A stretch of DNA of 45,548 bases, from positions 1-45,548 of the forward strand of contig CALRHV010000007.1 in the NCBI GenBank assembly GCA_943359525.1. The letters run 5' to 3'. The position numbers and the translations under genes were made by a program. Shown here one piece after another: positions 33,529 to 40,278 of the stretch. The stretch is from Candidatus Uhrbacteria bacterium (GTDB lineage: Bacteria > Patescibacteriota > Patescibacteriia > UBA9934). Position 1 is the first letter of the stretch, and each line of letters begins with the position of its first letter. The notes beneath the pieces are model-generated. The model had not been told where the DNA came from, did not search any database, and was given only the letters and a program-made list of their open reading frames with translations.

Positions 33529-33557
33529 TTGACTTTTCGGCCATTTTTTGCTATAGT
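33529..33557 (+). promoter_or_regulatory. Promoter of the DGR target gene
   Basis: TTGACT (33529-33534), a 17-base spacer and TATAGT (33552-33557) with TGC before the -10. The spacer shares GGCCATTTTT with the promoter at 30608. A GGAG ribosome site (33593-33596) lies six bases before the ATG at 33603. Confidence 0.8.
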
Positions 33558-33602
33558 GTAGTGGTGACTTCACTGCATTCTTCCCCCTCCCCGGAGCCTT
33601 CA

Positions 33603-34109
33603 ATGGACCTTTCCACCGCCACTTCCCTCGTTGTCGACCTGTTCTCCGATACCAGCCTTTACGGCATCAACAAGCGGGAGAAGCTCCTGGCGCTCCTCGC
33701 CGAGAAGCCCCCGATCGGCGGCGTCATCGTGCGTCTGCTGACGCTTGATCCCAAGTTCGACTACGTGAACCCCAACATCATCGACGCGAACTTCCCAACC
33801 ACCGTGGAGCCATCCCTCGAGGGAGCTCGGCTCGACAAGATGGTCGGTTCCCGTGAGTCCATCCTCGCGCAGCTCAAGCAGGACAACCGTCGCGCGGCCA
33901 ACGCGGCAGAGCTTCTTCTCTACGGGGTGAAGAATCCCGAAGAGCAGAGGAAGTACTGGATCTGGGCTCTGGCTCAGGTCTGGGTTGGTCCCGACGATCG
34001 TCACGGGTACGCAGTCGTGCTGGGCGTGAGCGGCGGCGAGCGGGTCGCGCGCCTCAACGATGTCGCGGGCGTGAGTGCCTACGATCGCATCCTCTCCTTC
34101 CCGCTGTAG
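33603..34109 (+). CDS. DGR target protein with variable C-terminus
   Basis: A 168-residue protein whose last 45 codons are the variable repeat. The segment ANAAELLLYGVKNPEEQRKY followed by WIWALAQVWVG and ending in DRILSFPL fits the short C-type-lectin-like DGR targets known from Patescibacteria, where the variable residues form the binding face. Compared with the TR translation, 12 residues are changed (N to G three times, N to S twice, N to V, R and Y, E to G, D to G, K to E, Q to L). No signal peptide or membrane helix is seen. Codons are GC-rich and unlike those of neighbours. An in-frame start at 33498 would lie upstream of the promoter, so 33603 was chosen. Ligand unknown. Confidence 0.9.
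   Translation: MDLSTATSLVVDLFSDTSLYGINKREKLLALLAEKPPIGGVIVRLLTLDPKFDYVNPNIIDANFPTTVEPSLEGARLDKMVGSRESILAQLKQDNRRAANAAELLLYGVKNPEEQRKYWIWALAQVWVGPDDRHGYAVVLGVSGGERVARLNDVAGVSAYDRILSFPL
33976..34106 (+). repeat. DGR variable repeat (VR)
   Basis: This 131-base stretch is the 3' end of the target gene and matches TR at an offset of exactly 481 bases. The first 11 and the stretch before the last two bases are identical to TR, including the C-rich 3' part (CGCATCCTCTCCTTCCCGC) that would act as the initiation-of-homing region. All 18 mismatches fall on TR adenines; 15 became G, C or T at codon positions 1 or 2. Confidence 0.93.
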
Positions 34110-34169
34110 AGTTCGGCGCTTGGAACCTTGGGTTCTCGGCGCTGGTGCTCAAACCCTTGGTTCCTACGG

Positions 34170-34201
34170 CCGGGCCTGTCTCACGAAGACGGGCCCGGTT
34201 T
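34170..34201 (+). terminator. GC-rich hairpin after the DGR target gene
   Basis: CCGGGCC and GTCT pair with AGAC and GGCCCGG around a CACGA loop, followed by TTTCG. It lies about 60 bases after the target stop. It may be a terminator, or the post-VR hairpin known to help homing in other DGRs. A weaker hairpin GGAACC..GGGTT / AACCC..GGTTCC precedes it. Confidence 0.6.
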
Positions 34202-34207
34202 CGCGTT

Positions 34208-34216
34208 TGATATACT
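34208..34216 (+). promoter_or_regulatory. Possible promoter of the TR RNA
   Basis: An extended -10 element, TGA-TATACT, lies just after the target terminator hairpin and about 240 bases before TR. No -35 match is seen. It would start a transcript of about 410 bases that ends at the hairpin at 34601. Confidence 0.4.
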
Positions 34217-34456
34217 TCTTTTTGGAAAGTAGATGCGAAGGCTTGCGGCTACGGCTTCGAGCGATCGAAATCTGGAAATGATGGAATATGCCAGAAGGCG
34301 TCTTTGCACTGCGAAGCGTCGTGCGCTGTCGTCAATTTCCCAAAACATGAACTCTATTGGTGCAACAATTGGTGAGAGCACGGGCTCCAAAATATATTCA
34401 GCCCGAAGGACTGACGACGGGTGGTGGTATGGATGGTTGTTACACGCATTGGTAGG

Positions 34457-34587
34457 AGGTCTGGGTTAATCCCGACGATCGTCACGAGTACGCAGTCGTG
34501 CTGAACGTGAACGACGGCAAGCGGAACGCGAACCTCAACGATGTCGCGAACGTGAATGCCAACGATCGCATCCTCTCCTTCCCGCAA
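34457..34587 (+). repeat. DGR template repeat (TR)
   Basis: 131 bases aligned to VR without gaps. TR contains 33 adenines, 18 of which are replaced in VR, while none of the other 98 bases differ. Adenines cluster in AAC/AAT codons in the target reading frame (translation ...VNPDDRHEYAVVLNVNDG...), the usual design of DGR templates, where AAY codons can yield many residues but no stops. Confidence 0.93.
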
Positions 34588-34600
34588 CAGGGTTTATGAT

Positions 34601-34636
34601 CATTCCTGGCGAGAATATCGTCAGGAATGTTCTTTT
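34601..34636 (+). terminator. Terminator hairpin at the end of the TR RNA
   Basis: CATTCCTG and CGA pair with TCG and CAGGAATG, followed by TTCTTTT on the plus strand. It begins 14 bases after TR and overlaps the last codons of the antisense avd gene. The T-run is on the plus strand, so it fits the TR RNA. Confidence 0.75.
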
Positions 34637-34950
34637 ACGAAGGCTATCCATCCTCCGAGCGCTTTTCCAACTTCGATGAGTGGAGCAGAGAGGGAATGGT
34701 ATTTCTTTGTGTCAATGAATTTGAGCTCCCAGGCCGTGGTGATAAAGAACTTCAAAGCATCAAATTTTACGCTCGTTTGCCGCAGGATGAGAAGCTTTTC
34801 ATTTCTGGGGCTGTAGGCCGCGAGAAAGATGCCTTCAAGAACATCACAAAAAAGCAGATCAATTTTTGTGCCGAGGGTATATCGCGAAACCCTTGGAAAG
34901 TTTATGAGAATGCCTTGCCAAGATTGATAAAGACTATTGAGTGTATGCAA
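34621..34950 (-). CDS. avd: Avd-like four-helix-bundle DGR accessory protein
   Basis: A 109-residue protein on the minus strand. It has the pattern of the bacterial Avd/S23-type four-helix bundle: LYQSWQGILINFPRVSRYTLG, then KIDLLFCDVLEGIFLAAY, KFDALKFFITTAWELKFIDTKK and the C-terminal EVGKALGGWIAFV. Avd binds the RT and the template RNA and is needed for retrohoming. As sequenced, only a TTG start (34950) is open; an ATG at 34993 reading MNPPPENVRTDAPILHTLNS would be in frame if the G10 run (34978-34987) had nine G. Being antisense to the region between TR and RT is unusual. The plus-strand frame here (34627-34995) is taken as its shadow. Confidence 0.82.
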   Translation of the reverse strand: MHTLNSLYQSWQGILINFPRVSRYTLGTKIDLLFCDVLEGIFLAAYSPRNEKLLILRQTSVKFDALKFFITTAWELKFIDTKKYHSLSAPLIEVGKALGGWIAFVKEHS

Positions 34951-36004
34951 GATCGGAGCATCAGTGCGGACGTTTTCGGGGGGGGGGATTCATAAAAGAA
35001 GGGTTTTTGATTTGAAATTTGAGAATGTTGTGTCGATGGAGAATTTGCTCGCAGCGTGGGAAGAATTTTTCGCAGGGAAACGAAAGAAGCCAGACGTTTT
35101 AAAGTTTAAAGAAGACCTTCTCATAAATATTCGCTTGCTTCACAACGATCTCGTCGCCCATCGATATGAACACGGATCATATTACCATTTCGTCGTGAAG
35201 GATCCGAAACGACGTGATATTCATAAGGCTTCGGTGCGCGATCGACTATTACATCACGCGATCCATCGAAAGCTGTACCCGTTGTTCGATCGTATTTTCG
35301 TTGCCGATTCATTTTCTTGTAGAATCGGAAAAGGAACGCACAATGCGATGAATCGATTTCGTGTGATGCATCGAAACGTGAGTCAGAATAATACAAAAAC
35401 ATGCCGGGTACTGAAACTTGATATTCGAAAGTTTTTCGCGAGTATTGATCACGATATTCTGTTGTCGCTTTTGTATAATTGGATTCCAGATCTCGAATTA
35501 ATGTGGCTGTTTGAACGAATTATTTCGTCATTTTCAGCGCTCGACTCTCAAAGAGGCCTTCCTCTTGGGAATCTTACGTCGCAACTGTTTGCGAATGTGT
35601 ATTTGCACGAACTTGACGCGTTTGTGAAGTATCAACTTAGGGCAAAGAACTATATTCGATATGCGGATGATTTCGTTCTACTCTCGTCGTCACAAGAAGA
35701 ATTGAAAAAGTATCTTGACGCGATTCGAACAGTTCTCGCTGATCAGCTTCGCCTCACACTTCACCCCAAGAAAATCGAACTGCGAACAATTTCGTCCGGG
35801 GTCGACTTTTTGGGATGGATTCACTTTCCATCGCATCGTATTTTGCGAACGTCGACGAAAAACCGAATGATTCGTCGGCATCGGACAGATCTCAGTGAGC
35901 ACGTGCATTTCTCGTATTTAGGAATGGTCGGTCATGGAAATACGCATGAACTCCAGATCGCGCTTGCGAATGAGTATTGGCTCTTTGGAGAGAAGGATTT
36001 TTAA
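34937..36004 (+). CDS. DGR reverse transcriptase
   Basis: A 355-residue RT. The N-terminal part IHKRRVFDLKFENVVSMENLLAAW and ENLLAAWEEFFAGKRKK is typical of DGR RTs. Catalytic motifs are LDIRKFFASID (Asp162) and YADD (242-245). The motif-4 region reads GLPLGNLTSQ (207-216), with the SQ ending that separates DGR RTs from retroviral and group II intron RTs. No maturase or endonuclease domain follows. It would make error-prone cDNA of TR at adenines. The open start is a TTG at 34937, while an ATG at 34945 would be in frame with nine rather than ten G at 34978-34987; a shorter ATG start at 35036 would lose conserved residues. The 3' end is 40 bases before the S41 gene. Confidence 0.92.
   Translation: MSVCKIGASVRTFSGGGIHKRRVFDLKFENVVSMENLLAAWEEFFAGKRKKPDVLKFKEDLLINIRLLHNDLVAHRYEHGSYYHFVVKDPKRRDIHKASVRDRLLHHAIHRKLYPLFDRIFVADSFSCRIGKGTHNAMNRFRVMHRNVSQNNTKTCRVLKLDIRKFFASIDHDILLSLLYNWIPDLELMWLFERIISSFSALDSQRGLPLGNLTSQLFANVYLHELDAFVKYQLRAKNYIRYADDFVLLSSSQEELKKYLDAIRTVLADQLRLTLHPKKIELRTISSGVDFLGWIHFPSHRILRTSTKNRMIRRHRTDLSEHVHFSYLGMVGHGNTHELQIALANEYWLFGEKDF
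34978..34987 (+). repeat. Ten-G homopolymer at the avd/RT overlap
   Basis: Ten consecutive G interrupt the N-terminal codons of both the RT (plus) and avd (minus). Loss of one G puts an ATG in frame for each gene at once. Such tracts are common sites of slipped-strand phase variation and also of sequencing errors. Confidence 0.9.
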
Positions 36005-36027
36005 GATTCGATTCAGCTCCTCTCCTG

Positions 36028-36036
36028 TGCTACCAT
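36028..36036 (+). promoter_or_regulatory. Extended -10 box of the S41 protease gene
   Basis: TGC-TACCAT ends 8 bases before the ATG at 36045. The block TACCATTCCTCCATATG resembles TACTATTCCCTCCATATG before the TPR gene at 8955, suggesting a shared leaderless promoter design. Confidence 0.5.
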
Positions 36037-36044
36037 TCCTCCAT

Positions 36045-37277
36045 ATGCGTTTTTCTCGTTCGCCACTTTCGGCGCCTTTGTGGGCGTTTGGTGCGGTGTT
36101 GGTTGCGGTACTGTGTGTGGCGACGGGGTATGCAGTTGGTGCTCAGCAGTCTGCTCAGGCTGTTGTTCCTGTTGGTGAAGGACACGTTACGAATCAAGGA
36201 TTTATTCCGCCGGACGTGAGCAACGACGCGGATTTTGCGACGTTCTGGGAGGTGTGGCGAGCAGTTCGAGCAGCGTATGTGGATCAGCCGGTTTCTGAAA
36301 AGAATTTGTATTATGGTTCCATTAGCGGAATGGTTGCATCGTTAAATGATCCCTATTCCACATACTTTACGCCGGAGGACGCTCAGGCATTTGACGAGCA
36401 GCTTGCGGGAAGTTTTTTTGGCATTGGTGCACAACTCGACATGAAGGATGATCAGATTGTTGTTGTAGCACCGTTGCCGGGAACGCCAGCCGACCGTGCA
36501 GGGCTTCGAACAGGCGACAGTATTGTCGCGATTGATGGGGTAACAACGGACGGCATGAATATCTACGAAGCGGTGAGTCATATCCGCGGAGAAAAGGGAA
36601 CTGCGGTAGTGTTGAGTATTCTTCGCGACGGCGCAGCGGAAACGCAGGCTTTCTCAATTGTTCGCGACGAAATTACGGTGGACAGTGTGACATACGCCAT
36701 GAAAGACGATCACGTTGCAGTGATTGAGATTTCGATGTTTAATGAAGATACTTCTTCGCTCTTTGCGAAGGCCGCAGAAAACGCGGTGAAAGACGGTGCA
36801 ACGAGCATCGTGCTCGACTTACGGAATAATCCAGGGGGATTGCTCGATTCCGCTATTGATCTTGCGGGATATTGGATTCCAAAGGGTGGAACTGCGGTTA
36901 TTGAAGACGTCCGCGGAACACAGACGAAATATCCAACGTCCGGTTCTGGGAGTTTGAAGGATATTCCGACGGTTGTTCTTGTGAATGGAGGATCGGCGTC
37001 TGCGGCAGAAATTCTTGCCGGTGCGCTGCAAGACACGCATGGGGCTACGGTTATTGGCGAACAGACGTTCGGAAAAGGATCAGTGCAAGAATATCGCGAT
37101 CTTCCGGATGGTGGTGCGGTAAAGATTACTGTTGCGCGGTGGCTTACTCCACTTGGCCGTTCGATTGATAAACAAGGGATTGCTCCAGACAGCGTTGTCC
37201 CTCTGACGATTGAAGACGTTCATGCAAACCTCGATACCCAATTCAACGCGGCACTCGATTTCCTCCAGAAGAAATAA
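36045..37277 (+). CDS. S41 family C-terminal processing protease with PDZ domain
   Basis: A 410-residue membrane-anchored protease. One N-terminal transmembrane helix lies at about 11-34. A PDZ domain covers about 125-205 (GIGAQLDMKDDQIVV, APLPGTPADRAGLRTGDSI). The catalytic domain has NGGSASAAE (314-322, nucleophile Ser) and GKGSVQ with Lys344, the Ser/Lys dyad of the CtpA/Prc family. It acts outside the membrane on protein C-termini. The in-frame start at 35934 lies within the RT gene, so the ATG at 36045 was chosen. The Nudix gene overlaps its 3' end by 68 bases if the 37210 start is right. Confidence 0.93.
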   Translation: MRFSRSPLSAPLWAFGAVLVAVLCVATGYAVGAQQSAQAVVPVGEGHVTNQGFIPPDVSNDADFATFWEVWRAVRAAYVDQPVSEKNLYYGSISGMVASLNDPYSTYFTPEDAQAFDEQLAGSFFGIGAQLDMKDDQIVVVAPLPGTPADRAGLRTGDSIVAIDGVTTDGMNIYEAVSHIRGEKGTAVVLSILRDGAAETQAFSIVRDEITVDSVTYAMKDDHVAVIEISMFNEDTSSLFAKAAENAVKDGATSIVLDLRNNPGGLLDSAIDLAGYWIPKGGTAVIEDVRGTQTKYPTSGSGSLKDIPTVVLVNGGSASAAEILAGALQDTHGATVIGEQTFGKGSVQEYRDLPDGGAVKITVARWLTPLGRSIDKQGIAPDSVVPLTIEDVHANLDTQFNAALDFLQKK

Positions 37278-37839
37278 AGGAGAGGAAGAGCGTCATCGAA
37301 CAGAGGTCTCTGCTGGAGGCCTCGTGTTTAAGCGTGTCAACGGGCTGGTATACTTTGCAATGGTAAAGGACTCATACGGGAAGTGGGCGTTTCCCAAGGG
37401 TCATGTTCGGCAGGATGAATCCTATCGCGATGGCGCAACTCGTGAGATTCGCGAAGAGATGGGACTGTCCGGTCTGCGTATGATCTGTCGACTTGATACG
37501 ATCGACATCTGGTTCCGTGATCGGTTCGTCCACAAAGGAAAGCTCGTGCACAAATATATTCACTACTTCTTGTTTGAAGCGGACAAAGACGCCACGGTGC
37601 ATCGGCCAAAGCCGCAAGAACAAGGCGAGACAATTCGTGCGGTGGGATGGGTTCCGGCAAGGGATTTGCTCAGGCGCTCGAGTTATCGCGACATGATCCA
37701 CATCATTAAGAAAGCGTTACGACTATGCTCGTCTCCCTCCTCAACGACGTCCGTGCCCTCGGCCCCAAAGGCGCCATTGTCGACGTCCCCGAAGGCTACG
37801 CCCGAAGCTTCCTCTTCCCTGAACACCTTGCGGTTTTAG
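37210..37839 (+). CDS. Nudix hydrolase
   Basis: A 209-residue frame with a full Nudix domain at about 33-170: TEVSAGGLVFKR, then the Nudix box GHVRQDESYRDGATREIREEMGLSG (G-x5-E-x7-REVxEE pattern) at about 64-87. It removes nucleoside diphosphate-linked groups; substrate unknown. No ATG, GTG or TTG lies between the S41 stop and the domain, so the start at 37210 gives a 68-base overlap with S41. The last 38 residues read through the start of rplI in another frame, so the C-terminal tail is not family-like. The gene order looks squeezed. Confidence 0.82.
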   Translation: MKTFMQTSIPNSTRHSISSRRNKGEEERHRTEVSAGGLVFKRVNGLVYFAMVKDSYGKWAFPKGHVRQDESYRDGATREIREEMGLSGLRMICRLDTIDIWFRDRFVHKGKLVHKYIHYFLFEADKDATVHRPKPQEQGETIRAVGWVPARDLLRRSSYRDMIHIIKKALRLCSSPSSTTSVPSAPKAPLSTSPKATPEASSSLNTLRF

Positions 37840-38156
37840 CAACGAAGGACGTAGTGGCAGCCGACAAGGCTCTTGACGACCGGCCAAGGGAAACTAAGAC
37901 TGAACGCGAGGAGCGCGAGCTCGCTGCCGAAATTGACGGCCTCGAAATTGTGCGGTCGGTGAAGGAGGAAAAGGGAATCCCAGCCTTAGCAATTGAGAAG
38001 GAGGACGTGAAGCAGGGGCTAAAGGAGCTCGGATTCAAAGTTCCCTTGCAGTGTATTTCGATGAAGCCGCTGAAGGAATTTGGAACGTTCGAGGTTCCTG
38101 TTTTGTTCCCATCCGGATTCGAATCCCAACTTTCCGTCATTATCGAAGCGGCGTAA
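37725..38156 (+). CDS. rplI: Large-subunit ribosomal protein L9
   Basis: A 143-residue ribosomal protein. The N-terminal domain MLVSLLNDVRALGPKGAIV and VPEGYARSFLFPEHLAVLAT matches the conserved L9 signature (GxKGxxVxVxxGYARNFLxPxxxA). A charged helix (about 45-75) links to the C-terminal rRNA-binding domain. L9 binds 23S rRNA at the L1 stalk base. Its start lies 115 bases inside the Nudix frame. Some CPR groups lack L9, so its presence narrows the lineage. Confidence 0.93.
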   Translation: MLVSLLNDVRALGPKGAIVDVPEGYARSFLFPEHLAVLATKDVVAADKALDDRPRETKTEREERELAAEIDGLEIVRSVKEEKGIPALAIEKEDVKQGLKELGFKVPLQCISMKPLKEFGTFEVPVLFPSGFESQLSVIIEAA

Positions 38157-38284
38157 TGCGGCTTTCGGTGATTCGTCGTTTGCCGAACAATGACGGTTGA
38201 GTTTTCCACTGGTTCGGTGTTCTCAATTTTGATACCATAGAAAAGTCTTATCCCCACGAGACGTTTATTCTTTATTTTTGGATT

Positions 38285-38608
38285 ATGCTCAACAAAAATG
38301 ATGTGACAATGCTTCGTGGGATGTTTGTGGAAGTTCTCGATGATCGGGATGTTCAGTGGAAAGCCGATCTTGATCAGCGATTTCATGATTTTAAACACGA
38401 AATTCGCGATGAAATTCATTCAGTTGTGAACGGAGCTGTTTCGGCTTCAGAAGCCCGAATGATGAATCGAATGGATGGCTCGCTCGAGCGAGTGAAGGTT
38501 GAAATCATCGATGCGATTGGAGAGATCCTTGATGAATCAGTCCTCCCGCAGATTTCGGATCTTCAAGTGGACATGCGACGAGTAAAGAATCATCTCCAAA
38601 TGGCCTAA
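38285..38608 (+). CDS. Small coiled-coil protein, paralogue of the gene at 33168
   Basis: A 107-residue charged helical protein. RDEIHSVVNGAVSASEARM, VLPQISDLQVDMRRVKNHL and the MLNKNDVTMLRGMF start align with the protein at 33168 over its whole length, with no length change in total. No membrane segment or catalytic motif. The two copies stand on either side of the DGR and S41-rplI block. Function unknown. A terminator follows. Confidence 0.72.
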   Translation: MLNKNDVTMLRGMFVEVLDDRDVQWKADLDQRFHDFKHEIRDEIHSVVNGAVSASEARMMNRMDGSLERVKVEIIDAIGEILDESVLPQISDLQVDMRRVKNHLQMA

Positions 38609-38612
38609 TACA

Positions 38613-38636
38613 AAGCTCCGCCCCGGCGGAGCTTTT
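38613..38636 (+). terminator. Rho-independent terminator
   Basis: A 10-bp stem AAGCTCCGCC / GGCGGAGCTT with a CC loop, ending in TTTT. It closes the transcript of the coiled-coil gene 8 bases before pyrG. Confidence 0.8.
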
Positions 38637-38643
38637 CGTTTCT

Positions 38644-40272
38644 ATGCATCATCGATTTATATTCATTGTAGGTGGCGTGATGAGTGGCGTGGGAAAGGGA
38701 ACGAGTAGCGCCGCGCTTGGATTAACGCTGAAGGCAAGAGGATTTGTGGTGACCGCGGTGAAAATTGACCCGTATGTGAACGTGGATGCGGGGACGATGA
38801 ATCCGGTGGAACATGGCGAAGTATTTGTGACGATCGACGGCGATGAGACGGATCAAGACATCGGGAACTACGAGCGCTTTCTTGATGAGAACATCACATC
38901 GGTGAACTACATGACGACGGGTCGCGTGTATCAGTCGGTGATCGAGCGCGAACGAAGAGGGGATTATCACGGAAAGTGTGTTGAAGTTGTGCCTCGCGTG
39001 CCGGAAGAGGTGATCGACCGTCTCGAGAAGGCGGCGAAGAAGGCGAAAGCGGATTTCGTTTTGGTCGAGATTGGCGGGACGGTCGGCGAATATGAAAATA
39101 TTCTCTTTCTCGAAGCAATCCGCATGATGAAACTGAAGAGTCCCGATGATGTTCGTACCGTGCTCGTCAGCTATCTTCCAGTTCCACCGTCCATCGGTGA
39201 GATGAAAACCAAGCCAACGCAGCACGCGGTTCGTGAAGTGAATCGTATCGGGATTAACCCCGAGTTCCTTATATGTCGATCGGAAGTCGCGCTCGACGCT
39301 CCTCGTCGCGAAAAGTTGAGTCGATTTTGCGGTGTGCATCCTTCACACATCATTACCGCGCCGAATGCAAAATCGATCTACGAAGTACCGAAGCTTTTCG
39401 ACGAACAAGGGTTCGCGGATTCTATGGTGAAGTCGTTTCGCATGAAATCGCGGACAACGCCGGATCTCAGTGCATGGGACTCGCTTGTTCATACGATCGA
39501 AGCCGTCGATCGTCCAGTCCGCATCGGCGTTATTGGAAAATACTTTTCAACCGGCGACTTCATTTTATCGGACGCGTATCTCTCTGTTCTCGAGGCGATT
39601 AAGCACGCTGCGTGGAGCATCGGTAGAAAACCGGTGATCGAATGGTTGAACTCGGAAGCGTATGAACAGGATCCTTCGAAGCTCAAGGAGCTCGATGCAT
39701 ACGACGGTGTACTTGTTCCTGGCGGATTTGGCTCGCGGGGTATTGAAGGGAAAATGGCGGCGATCACCTATGTCCGCGAACACAAGATTCCGTACTTCGG
39801 TATTTGCTACGGAATGCAATGCGCGGTGATTGAATTTGCGCGATCGGTTCTTGGCCTTACCGATGCACACACTACGGAGATTGCACCGAAGACGAAGAAC
39901 CCCGTCATCCATTTGATGAACGGCCAGGGCAAGAAACTGAAGGGAACTGGCATCGGTGGAACGTTGCGGCTGGGGTCGTATCCTTGCGACCTCAAGGCCG
40001 GATCGACCTCTCGTGAATCGTATGGATCGGATCAGATCTCAGAGCGCCATCGCCACCGATACGAATTCAATAACGATTATCGTCAGCGCCTCATCGACGC
40101 CGGTCTCGTCATCGCTGGCACATCGCCTGATGATCGCTTGGTCGAAATCATCGAGGTTACCGATCACCCCTTCTTCGTTGGCGTACAGTTCCATCCAGAA
40201 TTCCAGTCACGACCGTTGCGGCCACATCCGTTGTTTGTGAGTTTCCTCAAAGCTGCGGCGAAAGGTCGTTAG
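38644..40272 (+). CDS. pyrG: CTP synthase
   Basis: A 542-residue, full-length CTP synthase that makes CTP from UTP, ATP and glutamine. The synthetase domain begins RFIFIVGGVMSGVGKGTSSA with the P-loop, and has KIDPYVNVDAGTMNP and GEVFVTIDGDETDQDIGNYERF. The glutaminase domain (about 295-540) has the nucleophile Cys in FGICYGMQCA and the His-Glu pair in VQFHPEF. All catalytic parts are present. It stands alone between two terminators. Confidence 0.97.
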   Translation: MHHRFIFIVGGVMSGVGKGTSSAALGLTLKARGFVVTAVKIDPYVNVDAGTMNPVEHGEVFVTIDGDETDQDIGNYERFLDENITSVNYMTTGRVYQSVIERERRGDYHGKCVEVVPRVPEEVIDRLEKAAKKAKADFVLVEIGGTVGEYENILFLEAIRMMKLKSPDDVRTVLVSYLPVPPSIGEMKTKPTQHAVREVNRIGINPEFLICRSEVALDAPRREKLSRFCGVHPSHIITAPNAKSIYEVPKLFDEQGFADSMVKSFRMKSRTTPDLSAWDSLVHTIEAVDRPVRIGVIGKYFSTGDFILSDAYLSVLEAIKHAAWSIGRKPVIEWLNSEAYEQDPSKLKELDAYDGVLVPGGFGSRGIEGKMAAITYVREHKIPYFGICYGMQCAVIEFARSVLGLTDAHTTEIAPKTKNPVIHLMNGQGKKLKGTGIGGTLRLGSYPCDLKAGSTSRESYGSDQISERHRHRYEFNNDYRQRLIDAGLVIAGTSPDDRLVEIIEVTDHPFFVGVQFHPEFQSRPLRPHPLFVSFLKAAAKGR

Positions 40273-40278
40273 AAACAC

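Larger units (their letters stand above)
34223..34636 (+). ncRNA. Putative DGR template RNA
   Basis: The stretch holds the template repeat and no convincing gene of its own. It begins after an extended -10 box and ends at a strong hairpin with a T-run. In known DGRs the TR transcript with flanking sequence is the structured primer-template for the RT. The 5' end is uncertain. A 78-codon reading frame at 34233-34469 has no recognisable features and is probably chance. Confidence 0.6.
33529..36004. mobile_element. Diversity-generating retroelement (DGR)
   Basis: The cassette contains all expected DGR parts: a target gene with a C-terminal variable repeat (33603-34109), a template repeat (34457-34587), an Avd-like accessory gene on the minus strand (34621-34950) and a DGR-type reverse transcriptase (ends 36004). 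TR and VR differ only at template adenines. In known DGRs, TR RNA is copied with adenine mutagenesis and the cDNA replaces VR, giving many protein variants. The order target-TR-avd(antisense)-RT is unusual compared with the Bordetella phage element. Confidence 0.93.

Noticed and set aside
33498-33602. Earlier start for the DGR target gene
   Set aside because: The extra codons cover the -35 and -10 boxes of its promoter, and a GGAG site fits the ATG at 33603.
34233-34469. A 78-codon frame just before TR
   Set aside because: No recognisable domain, and it runs into TR in a frame different from the target; it fits better as part of the template RNA.
34627-34995. A 122-codon plus-strand frame between TR and RT
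   Set aside because: The minus strand of the same region encodes a recognisable Avd-like four-helix bundle; the plus frame has no family pattern and ends in the G10 run.
34937-36004. Group II intron or retron reverse transcriptase
   Set aside because: No maturase or endonuclease domain and no intron RNA ends; the SQ motif and the adenine-only TR/VR differences point to a DGR.
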